Positions 1 to 6,650 of a stretch of 7,967 nt of DNA are shown one piece after another. The notes below the pieces were generated by a model that ran no database searches, was not told the origin of the DNA, and saw nothing but the letters and a program-made list of their open reading frames with translations. The stretch's first letter is position 1. Every line of letters begins with the position of its first letter. The translations under genes were made by a program, and so were the position numbers. Origin of the DNA: Bacteroidota bacterium (GTDB lineage: Bacteria; Bacteroidota; Bacteroidia; Chitinophagales; UBA8649); assembly GCA_003447535.1 (NCBI GenBank), contig DLYY01000099.1, positions 1 through 7,967 of the forward strand, given 5' to 3'.

Positions 1-855
1 CATGATAGCCTGAGCAAAGATGATCGGCATTACCCCGGAAGCGTTAACCTTCATAGGTAGATACTGACGTACACCACCAGCTTGCATCATACGACCGCCG
101 CGCATTACATTTCTTTTTGCATACTGAATCGCAATTCTTCTAGTCCCTTGTACTAATAAAATGACCACCATTACAATGGAGAAGAGCACTGCTGTCTCGA
201 CCACAAAGAATATCATTCCTCCACCTTCGCCACCTAATAAACGAGTAAACTCTCGAACAATAGCGCCTGGCAATTCAGCCAAGATTCCAATCATAATAAG
301 AATAGAGATACCATTACCAATTCCTCCATCGGTAATACGCTCACCAATCCACATAGCGAATAAAGTACCCGCACTCAGGATTACCATAGAGCTAATGCGG
401 AAAGTCATATCACTCATAACGCCAGGCTCTGGTCCCATGCCAATAGAGCGCAAATAGGCTAAGTAGCCAAACCCTTGAAGTAGGGTAACTCCTACTGTTA
501 GGTATCGAGTAATCTGATTGATTGTACGTCGACCGCTTTCGCCCTCCTTCTGTAGTTTTTGAAAATATGGAACAGCAATGGTTAAAAGCTGAATCGCAAT
601 ACTCGCACTGATATAGGGCATAATCCCTAATGCCAAAATAGATGCTCTTGAAAAAGCACCCCCTGCAAAAATATTTAGTAACCCAGCAATACCACCGTTA
701 TCCTGAGCAGCAGGAGTTGCTGGGAAAGGGTTGATTCCAGGTAAAAGGATATACGTACCTATTCTAAACACAAGGATAAGACCCAGCGTATACAGGATTT
801 TCTGACGCAAATCGTCAATTTTCCAAATGTTTTGTAAGGTTTGTAGGAATTTCAC
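1..855 (-). CDS. secY: Preprotein translocase subunit SecY, partial (3' end beyond window)
   Basis: SecY is the pore subunit of the SecYEG channel in the inner membrane and passes unfolded preproteins driven by SecA or the ribosome. The first 285 codons are present; Bacteroidota SecY proteins are usually near 440-450 residues, so about a third is missing. Hydrophobic segments lie near residues 20-41, 71-96, 117-137, 154-171, 182-200, 214-236, with another starting near 273. The family signature around the second segment is visible (ALGIMPYISASIAIQLL, 75-91), followed by the cytosolic loop FQKLQKEGESGRR (98-110) and the GERITDGGIGNGIS motif (171-184). The start is GTG at 853-855: an in-frame TAA at 862-864 rules out any upstream ATG, and starting here gives the expected short N-terminus before NIWKIDDLRQK. 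It follows rplO by 9 bases and is surely cotranscribed. The residue after TD in the last motif is Gly where E. coli has Arg. Confidence 0.97.
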   Translation of the reverse strand, partial: MKFLQTLQNIWKIDDLRQKILYTLGLILVFRIGTYILLPGINPFPATPAAQDNGGIAGLLNIFAGGAFSRASILALGIMPYISASIAIQLLTIAVPYFQKLQKEGESGRRTINQITRYLTVGVTLLQGFGYLAYLRSIGMGPEPGVMSDMTFRISSMVILSAGTLFAMWIGERITDGGIGNGISILIMIGILAELPGAIVREFTRLLGGEGGGMIFFVVETAVLFSIVMVVILLVQGTRRIAIQYAKRNVMRGGRMMQAGGVRQYLPMKVNASGVMPIIFAQAIM

Positions 856-864
856 AGTCGTTTA

Positions 865-1317
865 TTATACTTCTACCTTTTCAAATGATCCACCAGCAGC
901 CTCAAGTTTTTCAAGGGCCTTTTTACTCGCAGCGTGGAATTTAACTTGGATAGGCTTTGTCAACTCTCCATTACCCAACAGCTTAACGAGTTCTGATTTC
1001 TGTATAATGTTCATGTCGCGAAGGAAGTCTACACTCAACTCTTTGACACCAAACTTCTCAGCATAATGTTCTACCATGCTAAGATTCATTGCTGCATACT
1101 CTGTGCGGAAAGGATTTTTAAATCCACGCTTGGGAAGACGACGTTGGATAGGCATTTGACCTCCTTCGAAACCGATTTTTCGTGAATAACCTGATCTCGA
1201 CTGAGCACCATTATGTCCACGCTTAGACGTACCGCCTTTACCTGAACCTTGTCCACGACCTACACGCTTGCTGTTATGAAGCGAGCCTTTCGCCGGTGTT
1301 AACTTGTTTAATGCCAT
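865..1317 (-). CDS. rplO: 50S ribosomal protein L15
   Basis: L15 is a late-assembly protein of the large subunit that threads a long basic extension through 23S rRNA. The protein has 150 residues, normal for the family. The Gly/Arg/Lys-rich N-terminal arm is clear (RVGRGQGSGKGGTSKRGH, 18-35), followed by SRSGYSRKIGFEGGQMPIQRR (40-60, a segment highly conserved in this phylum) and a globular C-terminal half with the GELTKPIQVKFHAASKKA region (117-134). The ATG lies one base after the rpmD stop, so translation is probably coupled by re-initiation. It ends TAA, 9 bases before the GTG of secY, the usual neighbour order. No Shine-Dalgarno sequence is visible. Confidence 0.99.
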   Translation of the reverse strand: MALNKLTPAKGSLHNSKRVGRGQGSGKGGTSKRGHNGAQSRSGYSRKIGFEGGQMPIQRRLPKRGFKNPFRTEYAAMNLSMVEHYAEKFGVKELSVDFLRDMNIIQKSELVKLLGNGELTKPIQVKFHAASKKALEKLEAAGGSFEKVEV

Positions 1318-1318
1318 T

Positions 1319-1498
1319 TTATACTTCTTCTACTTTTAGTAAATGGGCAACAGAAGCGATCATACCCTTCATCTCTGGAGTATTAGCTACTTCTACTGTT
1401 TGATTCATTTTACGCAGGCCGATCGCTCTCATCGTGCGCTTCTGACGCTCAGGGCGATCTATTATACTGCGTACCTGTGTAACTCTTAACTTGCTCAT
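1319..1498 (-). CDS. rpmD: 50S ribosomal protein L30
   Basis: A small complete gene encoding 59 residues, read directly from the bases between rpsE and rplO. It starts MSKLRVTQVRSIIDRPERQK and ends with HLLKVEEV and TAA. L30 is a small protein of the large subunit that binds 23S and contacts near 5S rRNA. The family pattern is clear: a first beta strand (KLRVTQVRS), then the conserved RPERQKRTMRAIGLRKMNQ (15-33), then TVEVANTPEMKGMIASVAHLLKV, which matches the usual hydrophobic C-terminal strand and helix. Its length matches the bacterial form (about 58-60). It sits 2 bases after the rpsE stop and 1 base before the rplO start, the standard spc order S5-L30-L15. Confidence 0.98.
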   Translation of the reverse strand: MSKLRVTQVRSIIDRPERQKRTMRAIGLRKMNQTVEVANTPEMKGMIASVAHLLKVEEV

Positions 1499-1500
1499 GA

Positions 1501-2019
1501 TTATCCGTTAAATACTTTAGTTAACTCAATACCACGGTCTTTAGCCACAGTGTAAGGATCTCTCATTTTGTTTAAAGCATCAAGTGTCGCTCCTATCACA
1601 TTACCTGGATTAGTGGATCCTTGTGACTTAGCAAGAACATTCTTGATACCTGCGGCCTCGAGGACAGCGCGCATAGCACCCCCTGCGATAACTCCCGTAC
1701 CACCAGAAGCCGGCCTAAGAAGAACCTTGGCTGCTCCAAACTTACCAAGTTGCTCGTGAGGAATCGTATTACGAATGATGTGTACACGTTGAAGATTTTT
1801 CTTCGCGTCATCAATACCTTTTTGAATAGCTCCAGTTACTTCACGTGATTTACCCGTGCCGTATCCTACGATACCATCCTTATTTCCCACTACAACAAGT
1901 GCACTGAAAGAAAACGTACGCCCCCCTTTAGTAACCTTAGCTACACGACGGATGGCAACTACCTTTTCTTCGAGTTCGATTTCTGCTGCCCGTAAAATGC
2001 TTGATGATGAATTCGCCAT
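1501..2019 (-). CDS. rpsE: 30S ribosomal protein S5
   Basis: S5 sits on the solvent side of the small subunit near the mRNA entry channel and contributes to decoding accuracy. The 172-residue length is typical of Bacteroidota. The N-terminal double-stranded-RNA-binding-like domain includes [20 protein letters not shown] (20-39) and the [17 protein letters not shown] stretch (45-61); the loop around KGGRTFSF (31-38) is the region where E. coli spectinomycin-resistance changes map, and it looks wild type. The C-terminal domain carries [20 protein letters not shown] (86-105), [19 protein letters not shown] (107-125) and [17 protein letters not shown] (129-145). The start is the first ATG, 9 bases after the rplR stop; the upstream bases are A/T-rich with no Shine-Dalgarno match. 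Confidence 0.99.
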   Translation of the reverse strand: MANSSSSILRAAEIELEEKVVAIRRVAKVTKGGRTFSFSALVVVGNKDGIVGYGTGKSREVTGAIQKGIDDAKKNLQRVHIIRNTIPHEQLGKFGAAKVLLRPASGGTGVIAGGAMRAVLEAAGIKNVLAKSQGSTNPGNVIGATLDALNKMRDPYTVAKDRGIELTKVFNG

Positions 2020-2028
2020 ATCTTTTAG

Positions 2029-2376
2029 TTAAAATTTTAAACCTCCTTCACGTGCCCCCTCAGCGAGAGACTTCACGCGACCATGATATTGATAGCCACC
2101 ACGGTCAAAAACCACTGTGTCAATTCCTGCTTTTTTTGCACGCTCAGCGATATTTTTACCGACTTCAGCCGATTGATCTGCCTTAACGCCACCACTACTG
2201 AGCTCACGGCTGCTTGCCGATGCTAGCGTATTTCCTGTCAAGTCATCAATCAACTGAGCGTAGATAAACTTGTTACTTCGGAATACGGAAAGACGAGGGC
2301 GCTCGGCCGTACCTTTAATTTTTCGACGAAGTCCGAGACGGATGCGTTTTCTTTTTGAAATTTTAGTCGATGCCAT
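2029..2376 (-). CDS. rplR: 50S ribosomal protein L18
   Basis: L18 binds 5S rRNA and helps dock it into the central protuberance of the large subunit, together with L5. It has 115 residues, close to the bacterial norm of about 114-120. The basic N-terminus ([18 protein letters not shown], 5-22) is the rRNA-binding arm, followed by [20 protein letters not shown] (25-44), the conserved core strand pattern, then [20 protein letters not shown] (73-92) and the glycine-rich [23 protein letters not shown] end (93-115), which is the most conserved part of the family. It lies 6 bases after rplF and 9 bases before rpsE, as expected for an spc operon. Confidence 0.99.
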   Translation of the reverse strand: MASTKISKRKRIRLGLRRKIKGTAERPRLSVFRSNKFIYAQLIDDLTGNTLASASSRELSSGGVKADQSAEVGKNIAERAKKAGIDTVVFDRGGYQYHGRVKSLAEGAREGGLKF

Positions 2377-2382
2377 ATTATA

Positions 2383-2934
2383 TTATTTAGCAGCAGTTTT
2401 ACCTTCCTTACGTCGTAGAACCTCACCCTTAAAGCGAATACCCTTGCCTTTGTATGGCTCTGGCTTACGAACAGAACGGATGCGTGCTGCAACCTGACCA
2501 ATTAATTGTTTATCGTTTGACTCCAAAACCACTAATGGAGGTGAACCTTTTTTCATTTCCGTAGACACTTTGACTTCTGCTGGAATCAAAAAGACTACTG
2601 GATGAGAGAAGCCTAAAGCCATTTCAAGCACTTGGCCTGAATTGCTAGCACGGAATCCCACCCCGACTAACTCGAGCTCAATTTTATATCCCTCAGAAAC
2701 ACCAACCACCATATTGCTGATTAGTGACCGGTAAAGACCGTGCAACGCCTTATGGCGTTTTTGATCCGTTGGACGCTTTACTGTAAGAACGTTCTCCTCA
2801 ATTTCGATAGAGAGGTCTCGATCGATCTCTTGAAAAAGCTCACCTTTTTTTCCCTTTACAGATACCGCAGCTCCGTCGACTTTAACCTCGACGCCTTCCG
2901 GTAACTTAATGGGTGCATTTCCTATTCGTGACAT
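2383..2934 (-). CDS. rplF: 50S ribosomal protein L6
   Basis: L6 sits near the factor-binding (GTPase) centre of the large subunit, close to the sarcin-ricin loop. The 183-residue protein has the two repeated L6 domains, about residues 1-82 and 83-175. It begins SRIGNAPIKLPEGVEV, the normal family start, carries KALHGLYRSLISNMVVGVSEG at 62-82, GVGFRASNSG at 91-100 and the family signature PEPYKGKGI at 158-166, with a short basic tail ending AAK. It is unusual among its neighbours in having a good Shine-Dalgarno-like GAGGAAG shortly before its ATG. It follows rpsH by 11 bases and precedes rplR by 6. Confidence 0.99.
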   Translation of the reverse strand: MSRIGNAPIKLPEGVEVKVDGAAVSVKGKKGELFQEIDRDLSIEIEENVLTVKRPTDQKRHKALHGLYRSLISNMVVGVSEGYKIELELVGVGFRASNSGQVLEMALGFSHPVVFLIPAEVKVSTEMKKGSPPLVVLESNDKQLIGQVAARIRSVRKPEPYKGKGIRFKGEVLRRKEGKTAAK

Positions 2935-2936
2935 GA

Positions 2937-2943
2937 CTTCCTC
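2937..2943 (-). promoter_or_regulatory. Shine-Dalgarno-like ribosome binding site of rplF
   Basis: On the minus strand the bases read GAGGAAG, leaving 5 bases between GAGG and the ATG of rplF, a good match and spacing for the anti-Shine-Dalgarno end of 16S rRNA. No other gene in the window has a comparably convincing site; most have A/T-rich bases there. Weak AGG-type matches before rplE and rpsC are shorter or poorly spaced. A chance match cannot be excluded in so short a motif. Confidence 0.5.
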
Positions 2944-2945
2944 GA

Positions 2946-3347
2946 TTAATATATTTCACACAAAATTTCACCACCGACATTCATCGCCCGCGCTTCCTTA
3001 TCCGTCATGATTCCCTTAGACGTTGAAACAATAGCGATACCCAGTCCATTCAGAACGTGAGGTATATCAGATGAAGCTGAGTAGTTTCTCTTACCTGGGC
3101 GACTAGAACGCTTTAGCGCACGAATGACAGGTACATTGTTCATATCGTACTTGAGGGCTATCTTGATTACGCCCTGAGTTCCGATAACATTCTCTTCGAA
3201 AGTATACTTGAAAATGTATCCTTGGTCGTATAAGATCTCCGTCATTCTCTTCTTCACATTAGAAGAAGGAATTTCAACAACACGATGCCCCGCCATTTGA
3301 GCGTTACGAATTCGTGTAAGAAAGTCAGCTATAGTATCTGTATTCAT
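2946..3347 (-). CDS. rpsH: 30S ribosomal protein S8
   Basis: S8 is a primary 16S rRNA-binding protein that organises the central domain of the small subunit. In E. coli it also represses the spc operon by binding mRNA near the start of rplE. The protein has 133 residues, normal length. The N-terminal domain starts [16 protein letters not shown], and the C-terminal RNA-binding domain contains the family signature [16 protein letters not shown] (101-116) followed by the conserved ending [11 protein letters not shown]. The ATG follows the rpsN stop by 20 bases, the widest gap in the run apart from rplV-rpsC. I see no recognisable copy of the E. coli S8 operator in the 12 bases between rplX and rplE, so its repressor role here is only a possibility. 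Confidence 0.99.
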   Translation of the reverse strand: MNTDTIADFLTRIRNAQMAGHRVVEIPSSNVKKRMTEILYDQGYIFKYTFEENVIGTQGVIKIALKYDMNNVPVIRALKRSSRPGKRNYSASSDIPHVLNGLGIAIVSTSKGIMTDKEARAMNVGGEILCEIY

Positions 3348-3367
3348 GATATTCTACTTTGTGGTGA

Positions 3368-3637
3368 TTACCAACTTGATTTTTTTATTCCTGGGATTTT
3401 ACCATCAGAGGCTAGTTCACGGAACTTAAGGCGCGATATTCCAAAGAATCGAATGTATCCTTTCCCACGTCCTGTGAGTCCGCAACGATTCTTTAGGCGC
3501 ACAGGAGAAGCGTTTTTGGGAAGCTTATCCAAGCCCTCATAATCACCATCTGCCTTGAGCTGAGCTCTTCGTTCTGCAAATTTTGCAACGAGTTTCTCTC
3601 GTTTAATTTGGCGTGCTTGTACTGATTTTCTAGCCAT
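3368..3637 (-). CDS. rpsN: 30S ribosomal protein S14, zinc-independent (C-minus) form
   Basis: S14 is a late-assembling protein of the small-subunit head. This is the long 89-residue form. It has a single cysteine (Cys52, in [20 protein letters not shown]) and no CxxC pairs, so it cannot bind zinc the way the roughly 61-residue C-plus form does. Bacteria carrying only the C-minus form do not need zinc for this protein; whether a second copy exists elsewhere cannot be seen here. The basic N-terminal half ([16 protein letters not shown]) and the C-terminal [21 protein letters not shown] are typical. The ATG lies 2 bases after the rplE stop, suggesting coupled translation. Confidence 0.99.
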   Translation of the reverse strand: MARKSVQARQIKREKLVAKFAERRAQLKADGDYEGLDKLPKNASPVRLKNRCGLTGRGKGYIRFFGISRLKFRELASDGKIPGIKKSSW

Positions 3638-3639
3638 AA

Positions 3640-4191
3640 TTATTTTTTAAAGGGAATTCCGAGATGTTTTAATAATTCATATGCCTCCTTGTCTGTCTTG
3701 GCTGATGTTACAAATGTCACATCCATGCCATTGATATTGGAGATTTTATCGACCACTATCTCTGGAAAAATGATTTGCTCCTTGATTCCCATAGTGTAGT
3801 TTCCACGACCATCAAACCCCTTATCGCTTACACCGCGGAAATCACGAACACGCGGTAAGGCAACGCAGATTAAGCGCTCAAGGAATTCATACATGTTGAT
3901 GCGGCGCAATGTAACTTTTGCACCAATCGGCATCCCTTCTCTTAATTTGAAGTTAGACACTGACTTTTTCGCAATTGTAGATACAGCTCGCTGACCAGCG
4001 ATAATCGACATCTCTTCTACCGCTGACTGAACCAATTTCTTGTCAGTTACAGCACCGTTAACTCCTTGGTTAAGATTGATCTTCAATAGACGAGGAATCG
4101 CCATAGGCGAAGAATAACCGAAAGTCTCCATTAGAGCAGGAGCTACTTCTTCTTTATATTTTACCTGTAAGTTGGGTGTACGCGTACTCAT
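3640..4191 (-). CDS. rplE: 50S ribosomal protein L5
   Basis: L5 binds 5S rRNA in the central protuberance and forms part of the bridge to the small-subunit head and the contact with P-site tRNA. The 183-residue protein is close to the E. coli length (179). Recognisable blocks are [13 protein letters not shown] (32-44), [20 protein letters not shown] (65-84), [22 protein letters not shown] (86-107), and the very conserved [20 protein letters not shown] (113-132) followed by [17 protein letters not shown] (134-150). It ends GIPFKK. It follows rplX by 12 bases and precedes rpsN by 2, matching the spc order L24-L5-S14. Confidence 0.99.
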   Translation of the reverse strand: MSTRTPNLQVKYKEEVAPALMETFGYSSPMAIPRLLKINLNQGVNGAVTDKKLVQSAVEEMSIIAGQRAVSTIAKKSVSNFKLREGMPIGAKVTLRRINMYEFLERLICVALPRVRDFRGVSDKGFDGRGNYTMGIKEQIIFPEIVVDKISNINGMDVTFVTSAKTDKEAYELLKHLGIPFKK

Positions 4192-4203
4192 GATAACCTG
4201 ACT

Positions 4204-4536
4204 TTATATTTCTTGACCTGATTTTTTAGCAATACGCTTCGCCCCATTCTCATCACGCTGGATAGAAACCCGAGTTGGCTCTCCCGAACTCGGATCAATC
4301 AGCATAACATTAGAAACATGAATAGGTGCTGGCTTCTTTACTATACCTCCTTCTGGATTTTTTGCATTCGGTTTCTCGTGCTTAGAGATCATATTTACCT
4401 CATCCACGAGAACCTTAGACTTAGCAGGATATACTTCAAGGACTTCTCCTTTAGCTCCTTTACTTACTCCAGCGATAACCACAACTTGGTCACCCTTTCT
4501 AATCTTCATTTTGTTTTTGAACCTTCCTCTTGCCAT
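4204..4536 (-). CDS. rplX: 50S ribosomal protein L24
   Basis: L24 is an assembly initiator of the large subunit; it binds the 5' region of 23S rRNA and lies near the peptide tunnel exit. The 110 residues fit the bacterial family (about 103-110). A KOW motif occupies roughly residues 12-39 (IRKGDQVVVIAGVSKGAKGE and following). Next come the conserved VLVDEVNMISKHEKPN (42-57), GGIVKKPAPIHVSNVMLIDP (63-82) and the C-terminal strand GEPTRVSIQRDENGAKRIAKKSG. The only cysteine positions seen in some zinc-bound relatives are absent. It starts 9 bases after rplN with no Shine-Dalgarno match. Confidence 0.99.
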   Translation of the reverse strand: MARGRFKNKMKIRKGDQVVVIAGVSKGAKGEVLEVYPAKSKVLVDEVNMISKHEKPNAKNPEGGIVKKPAPIHVSNVMLIDPSSGEPTRVSIQRDENGAKRIAKKSGQEI

Positions 4537-4545
4537 GACGTAGGA

Positions 4546-4914
4546 TTAAAGCACCTCAGGTGCAAGTGAAACAATACGCATGAAATCCGTCTCTCGCAAC
4601 TCACGAGCTACAGGGCCGAAAATACGTGTACCTCTGAGGTCTCCTCCTTGATTGAGTAACACCACGGCATTCTCATCGAAACGGATGTGAGATCCATCTT
4701 TTCTTTTAATCGCTTTTTTAGTTCGCACGACAACCGCCTTGTGGACGGTTCCCTTTTTAGCGTTACCAGAAGGCATGGCCTTCTTAACCGTAACAACTAC
4801 TTGGTCACCAATAGAAGCGTAGCGGCGTTTAGAACCACCTAATACCTTGATTACCAGAACTTCCTTAGCTCCACTGTTGTCTGCGACATTTGCTCTTGAC
4901 TCTTGCTGTAACAT
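4546..4914 (-). CDS. rplN: 50S ribosomal protein L14
   Basis: L14 lies on the interface side of the large subunit, forms bridges to 16S rRNA, and is the docking site for the silencing factor RsfS. It has exactly 122 residues, the family norm. It starts [19 protein letters not shown], and contains [20 protein letters not shown] (41-60), [20 protein letters not shown] (60-79) and [20 protein letters not shown] (82-101), then VARELRE and the usual short C-terminal helix ending APEVL. In E. coli rplN opens a separate spc operon, but here it starts only 6 bases after rpsQ, leaving no room for an independent promoter in the spacer. Confidence 0.99.
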   Translation of the reverse strand: MLQQESRANVADNSGAKEVLVIKVLGGSKRRYASIGDQVVVTVKKAMPSGNAKKGTVHKAVVVRTKKAIKRKDGSHIRFDENAVVLLNQGGDLRGTRIFGPVARELRETDFMRIVSLAPEVL

Positions 4915-4920
4915 TGTCTT

Positions 4921-5193
4921 TTATTTCGCGCGTTCTATAACTTCTATCAAGCGCCATCTCTTGCTTTTGCTTAAGGGACGCGTTTCCATGATGCGCACAC
5001 GATCACCGATTCGGGCCGTATTCTCTTCATCATGGGCATGATACTTTTTAGTCTTCTTCATAAACTTCCCATAGAGTGGGTGCTTAATGCGACGCTCGAC
5101 AGCAACTGTGATGGTCTTTTCCATTTTGTCGCTGGTGATAATTCCAATACGCGTCTTACGAAGATTGCGTGTTAATGTCTGTTCACTGCTCAT
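4921..5193 (-). CDS. rpsQ: 30S ribosomal protein S17
   Basis: S17 is a primary 16S rRNA-binding protein of OB-fold type that stabilises the 5' domain of the small subunit. The 90 residues are within the family range. The order of segments is [21 protein letters not shown] (12-32), the variable loop with [19 protein letters not shown] (38-56), and the family signature [18 protein letters not shown] (63-80). Its ATG overlaps the TGA of rpmC by four bases (ATGA), so ribosomes finishing L29 can re-initiate directly on S17. It ends with TAA, 6 bases before rplN. Confidence 0.99.
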   Translation of the reverse strand: MSSEQTLTRNLRKTRIGIITSDKMEKTITVAVERRIKHPLYGKFMKKTKKYHAHDEENTARIGDRVRIMETRPLSKSKRWRLIEVIERAK

Positions 5194-5399
5194 GATTCAG
5201 TATTTGCATTTTTTCTACGATTGTATTCCGTTATTAAACGAGCAATATCTCTTCTGCCGTCACGGATTTTTATGGGATTGTCGATCGACGACACCTCATG
5301 GTTGAAACGCAACTTTTGCAGCATACGCTTCTCCTCCTGAATGCGCTCTACAAGCTCAGCAGGGGATAAATCAACTATGTCTTCTTTTCGTACCGCCAT
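5190..5399 (-). CDS. rpmC: 50S ribosomal protein L29
   Basis: L29 is a small two-helix (coiled hairpin) protein near the peptide exit of the large subunit, beside L23 and in the neighbourhood of the trigger factor and SRP docking site. The 69 residues fit the family (about 61-72). The first helix covers [20 protein letters not shown] (11-30), the turn contains [12 protein letters not shown] (34-45), and the second helix contains the family core [17 protein letters not shown] (46-62). It is the only complete gene here that ends in TGA, and that stop overlaps the start of rpsQ. It follows rplP by 4 bases, as in the usual L16-L29-S17 order. Confidence 0.99.
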   Translation of the reverse strand: MAVRKEDIVDLSPAELVERIQEEKRMLQKLRFNHEVSSIDNPIKIRDGRRDIARLITEYNRRKNANTES

Positions 5400-5403
5400 G
5401 ATT

Positions 5404-5826
5404 CTATTTTTCTACGTGATCGATTCGTGTAACTGTTTTGGTTCTCACCGGCAGCTTCTGTGCCGCAAGTCGTAAAGCTTCGCGCGCTACGTCTGCTGGA
5501 ACACCATCCACTTCAAAAAGGATGCGTCCTGGCTTAACAACAGCCACCCATCCTTCTGGAGCACCTTTTCCTTTACCCATACGCACCTCTAGAGGCTTAC
5601 GAGTGTAAGGCTTGTCCGGAAAGATTCGAATCCAAACTTTTCCTTCCCTCTTCATATGACGAGTTAACGCAACACGAGCTGACTCAATCTGTCGATTGGT
5701 GATCCAGTGAGAATCTAAAGACTTAAGACCATAGCTACCGAAATCTACGGTATGTCCGCGTCCTGCGTTTCCCTTCATGCGCCCTTTCTGCTGCTTGCGC
5801 CATTTGACTCTTTTAGGTAATAACAT
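5404..5826 (-). CDS. rplP: 50S ribosomal protein L16
   Basis: L16 is essential for late maturation of the large subunit; it contacts A-site tRNA and helps shape the peptidyl-transferase region. The 140 residues compare with 136 in E. coli. Family landmarks are [19 protein letters not shown] (1-19), the GSYGLKSL and [19 protein letters not shown] blocks (30-63), [20 protein letters not shown] (66-85) and [19 protein letters not shown] (92-110). Arg82 in VRMGKGKG aligns with E. coli Arg81, which is hydroxylated there by RoxA/YcfD; whether this organism does so is unknown. The gene ends in TAG and lies 5 bases after rpsC. Confidence 0.99.
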   Translation of the reverse strand: MLLPKRVKWRKQQKGRMKGNAGRGHTVDFGSYGLKSLDSHWITNRQIESARVALTRHMKREGKVWIRIFPDKPYTRKPLEVRMGKGKGAPEGWVAVVKPGRILFEVDGVPADVAREALRLAAQKLPVRTKTVTRIDHVEK

Positions 5827-5831
5827 CGTTA

Positions 5832-6542
5832 CTAGTTTTGTCTACGTGGTCGACGATTTCCGCCCTCACGCTTCGATTTAGGTTTCTTATCAAGGATTGG
5901 AGTAAGATCTCTTTTGCCAAGAACTTCTCCTTTACAAATCCATACTTTGACTCCAATCTTTCCGTAAATTGTTTGGGCAACTTTGAGTGAATAGTCGATG
6001 TCTGCACGGAAGGTATGTAAAGGCGTCCGGCCATCTTTATACTCTTCCACACGACTCATTTCAGCGCCACCTAAACGACCTGAAACACGGACCTTAATTC
6101 CCTCAGCACCCATGCGCATGGTAGAGGCGACAGCCATCTTACAAGCGCGTCGAAAATTAATTCGGGCTTCTAATTGCTTAGCTATTCCTTCTGCTACAAT
6201 ATTAGCATCAAGCTCAGGACGACGGATTTCAGTAATGTTAATTTGAACTTCCTTTTTGGTGAGCTTTTTCAGCTCTTCGCGTAAACGATCTACTTCAGAT
6301 CCCCCTTTACCAATAATGATTCCAGGACGAGATGTTGAAATAGTTACCGTCACTCTTTTTAGGGTGCGCTCAATGATAATACGGGCAATTCCGCCTTTGG
6401 AAATACGTGCATGTAAATACTCGCGGATCTTCTCATCTTCCACGATTTTTTCACTTGATGTTTTCTTATCGGCGAACCAATTAGAATCCCATCCTCGGAT
6501 GACCCCGAGACGATTCGCTATTGGATTTGTTTTTTGACCCAT
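5832..6542 (-). CDS. rpsC: 30S ribosomal protein S3
   Basis: S3 forms part of the mRNA entry tunnel in the head of the small subunit. The 236-residue protein has the N-terminal domain starting [20 protein letters not shown], a type II KH domain with GxxG loop GKGG (78-81, in [15 protein letters not shown]), and the C-terminal S3 domain with [20 protein letters not shown] (151-170) and [13 protein letters not shown] (174-186). Arg131, Arg132 and Lys135 (FRRACK) match the three residues needed for mRNA-unwinding activity in E. coli S3. The tail from about 219 is strongly basic ([17 protein letters not shown]). It ends in TAG. Unlike every other gene here it is preceded by a long spacer (108 bases), and its nearest purine stretch, AAGGA, is closer to the ATG than usual for a ribosome site. 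Confidence 0.99.
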   Translation of the reverse strand: MGQKTNPIANRLGVIRGWDSNWFADKKTSSEKIVEDEKIREYLHARISKGGIARIIIERTLKRVTVTISTSRPGIIIGKGGSEVDRLREELKKLTKKEVQINITEIRRPELDANIVAEGIAKQLEARINFRRACKMAVASTMRMGAEGIKVRVSGRLGGAEMSRVEEYKDGRTPLHTFRADIDYSLKVAQTIYGKIGVKVWICKGEVLGKRDLTPILDKKPKSKREGGNRRPRRQN

Positions 6543-6650
6543 ATTCCTTGTTTTTTAAGGGAAGGCGAAATTACGGAGATTTGCCTTCCGAACAAAATTT
6601 AATATTTACGTTCTTTTAACCTGTTCTTCAGTGTTTAAATACGTTTCCTT
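6543..6650 (-). other. 108-base non-coding spacer between rplV and rpsC
   Basis: This is the only gap over 20 bases in an otherwise packed gene run. On the transcribed strand it has no ATG before the rpsC start and no coding frame of note, and the first 60 bases are A/T-rich. It contains an imperfect stem-loop (6560-6589) followed by an A-rich run (CTTAAAAAACAAGG) leading to the rpsC ATG. Just upstream of the stem-loop, AAATTTTG (6593-6600) differs at one position from the Bacteroidota -7 promoter pattern TAnnTTTG, but no convincing TTTG partner lies 19-25 bases further up. Possible roles include a regulatory or processing element, a weak internal promoter, or simply a neutral insertion. Confidence 0.6.
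6560..6589 (-). other. Imperfect stem-loop upstream of rpsC
   Basis: On the minus strand GGAAGGC (6583-6589) pairs perfectly with GCCTTCC (6560-6566). The pairing extends inward by AAAT (6579-6582) with ATTT (6568-6571), leaving one bulged C at 6567 and a 7-base loop, CTCCGTA (6572-6578). Neither strand has a T-run directly after the stem, so it does not look like a standard intrinsic terminator. Its position 17 bases before the rpsC ATG would allow it to affect translation or mRNA stability, but no known r-protein binding motif is recognised. Confidence 0.55.

Noticed and set aside
161..457. Plus-strand open frame of 98 codons opposite secY
   Set aside because: Lies wholly antisense to the clearly conserved secY frame; the product is low-complexity (Ile, Pro, Ser rich) with no recognisable family.
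3368..3637. S14 as a transferred second copy
   Set aside because: It sits in the canonical position between rplE and rpsH with tight spacing and a composition like its neighbours, so it is the native gene.
5813..6052. Minus-strand open frame of 79 codons overlapping the 3' part of rpsC
   Set aside because: It is an alternate frame of rpsC, whose own frame encodes an intact, conserved S3 protein.
6560..6589. Stem-loop as an intrinsic transcription terminator
   Set aside because: No run of T follows the stem on either strand, and a terminator before rpsC would cut off the rest of an essential operon.
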